Made by a program: the position numbers and the translations under genes. Below are positions 62,638-64,000 of a stretch of 64,000 nucleotides of DNA, in pieces. The first letter of the stretch is position 1. Each line of letters starts with the position of its first letter. The notes beneath the pieces are model-generated. The model was not told where the DNA came from and did not search any database. It saw only the letters and a list, made by a program, of their open reading frames with translations. This DNA comes from Sipunculus nudus (taxonomy: Eukaryota; Annelida; Sipuncula; Golfingiida; Sipunculidae), in NCBI GenBank assembly GCA_026874595.1, contig CM049317.1, positions 11,318,382 through 11,382,381 of the forward strand, read 5' to 3'.

Positions 62638-63420
62638 AGAGACCTGTGGGTCACAACGCTCAGCTGAAATTGATTATGAGAATATTTTTTATAAAAACCT
62701 AACATACTGAAATATGGCAACATGGTTATATTTTTTTGTATATCATCATTTGATTAGTGTACACAATACTTTTATGGGCTACTTGAAATATGCAAGGGCC
62801 TCTCGTGATTGCATATTTGTACAAGTAGTGGTCTCTAAACTAAGAGACTGTAATATGCATTAAAATATAAACAAGTTTTAAGCAAATATCTGTCTACCCA
62901 CACTGGAATTATCATCCGTTAACTCATTTGTGAGTGAAGGGCTTAATGACCCAAAATAAAAAAAAAAATGGCTCTTACTCTATTGGTTGACAATATTTAA
63001 AACATGTTTGAAACCAATATGTTAATCCAAGCATTATTTATCATTGAGAAACAATATGTGGACATATGGCCACTATGACCTTGACATGTGACCTTGTGAC
63101 CCCAAAATCAATCCGGTTCATCTCCTATTTTTCAGGTCACCTATATGTGTTAGACAGAAGGTTTGGGTGAAAGATTGGCTTAAAATGTATCCACAATCTT
63201 TCTAAATAAGTATGTCCTGTGACATACCAAGGTCTCATGATCCAGAAATCAATAGAGTTCTTGCATTAGAGGTGAACCATATATAATTCAAGTTTGAAAT
63301 GGATTTGTCAATCCAAACTGGAATTATCATCAGGAAACATATTTGACGGACAAACAGAAAGACGAACAGACGGACATGGTGATTACTATATGGTATCCGC
63401 TTATTCAAGCGAGGCCCAAA
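62638..63420. repeat. Dispersed repeat with CAGCTGA head and GACGGACA tail
   Basis: It opens AGAGACCTGTGGGTCACAACG and CTCAGCTGAAATTG. It contains TGACCTTGACATGTGACCTT (about 63,078) and ends near GACGAACAGACGGACATGGT (63,361). One element of the same family as at 55.56-58.44 kb, without the amplified internal units. Confidence 0.6.
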
Positions 63421-63519
63421 GAATACACAAGGTTTAAGTAAGGATATCAGATGAAATCAAATTTGCAGATTATATGGATATAATATGGCAGTCTCAAAAT
63501 AAAGGAAAATGTATCAAAA

Positions 63520-63850
63520 ACAGAAAAATTAAGGTGGCGCAACTAGTCTTCAGTACTTAAAGAAACCAATCATAATCAATAATCAATAATCACACTTGGT
63601 TTAAAATGTATAATTGGCAGTCTCAAAATAAAGGGAAAAATTCGTTAAAAAATCGAAAAAAAGTACGGATGGCGCAACCAATCTTCAGGCACTGAATAAA
63701 CCAGTCATACCCAATGAACCAACCAGATTTCAGGACACTAGAGGAAACCAGAGTGGAAAAACTTTCATAATTGCTGTCATTTGGCAGTCTAAAAAAAACG
63801 AAAAAATCGTAAAAAAAATAGAAGAATACAAGTCGCGCTACCATTTTTCG
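63520..63850. repeat. Diverged ~130-bp units related to the GGTGGCGC arrays
   Basis: AAGGTGGCGCAACTAGTCTT (63,530), GGATGGCGCAACCAATCTTC (63,667) and AGTCGCGCTACCATTTTTCG (63,831) repeat the core and the downstream CTGA pattern in decayed form. Confidence 0.55.
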
Positions 63851-64000
63851 GGAACTGATAACCCTGGTCGTGGTCTATATTCAAGGCAAGATTTAGGGCT
63901 TTAATGCCGGACCATAACTTTGAAAGACCATGTGTCATGTGTGATATGTATACGTACAATGCAAGTACTAAACATTTGACCCTAGTATAGGTACCAATTA

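Overview
This is animal nuclear DNA: AT-rich, intron-containing and packed with repeats. It is most likely from a bivalve mollusc. The reasons are several RING/B-box/coiled-coil/NHL (TRIM-type) paralogs, long AAT and ACT microsatellites, GGTCA-rich arrays, and dispersed repeats whose heads read roughly CCCATGGGYCAY..CGCTCAGCTGA and whose tails carry GACGGACGACGGACA. I associate these repeats with bivalve genomes from memory; the species call is inference. There are no rRNA genes, intact tRNA genes, CRISPR arrays or prokaryotic operons.

Layout. 0-5.1 kb: a hairpin, an unidentified open region at 0.94-1.8 kb and a GGTCA-rich repeat array. 5.157-7.959 kb: a non-autonomous Mutator-like (MULE) element with long inverted arms and a perfect 9-bp target duplication. 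9.56-11.04 and 13.1-13.7 kb: trinucleotide microsatellites, with a 331-bp tandem array between them. 13.8-31.3 kb: three nested layers. A ~200-bp satellite (one stub at 13.8 kb, the rest at 26.77-31.3 kb) is split by a CAC-ended DNA transposon (13,916-26,768). That transposon is in turn split by an 8.6-kb Ty3/gypsy retrotransposon (17,087-25,697) with 793-bp LTRs, gag, PR-RT-RNaseH-integrase-chromodomain and an env-like remnant. 31.3-42.7 kb: mostly AT-rich non-coding sequence with dispersed repeats, two possible exons of an AT-hook protein (33.4-34.5 kb), a tRNA-like SINE fragment and an inverted-repeat pair at 36.5/39.5 kb. 42.8-61.3 kb: a TRIM-type cluster with one degraded copy on the + strand and two near-complete copies on the - strand. 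It is interleaved with ~330-340-bp tandem arrays carrying the palindrome GGTGGCGCCACC. 61.3-64 kb: non-coding, with more fragments of the same repeat families.

The two near-complete TRIM-type genes share domain order, RING spacing and a conserved splice-acceptor-like sequence just before the ATG, so they look like DNA-level tandem duplicates rather than retrocopies. Both carry frameshifts, as does the young retrotransposon (LTRs differ at about 6 of 793 positions). Several of these shifts sit in homopolymer runs, so assembly error must be separated from real decay before any of them is called a pseudogene.
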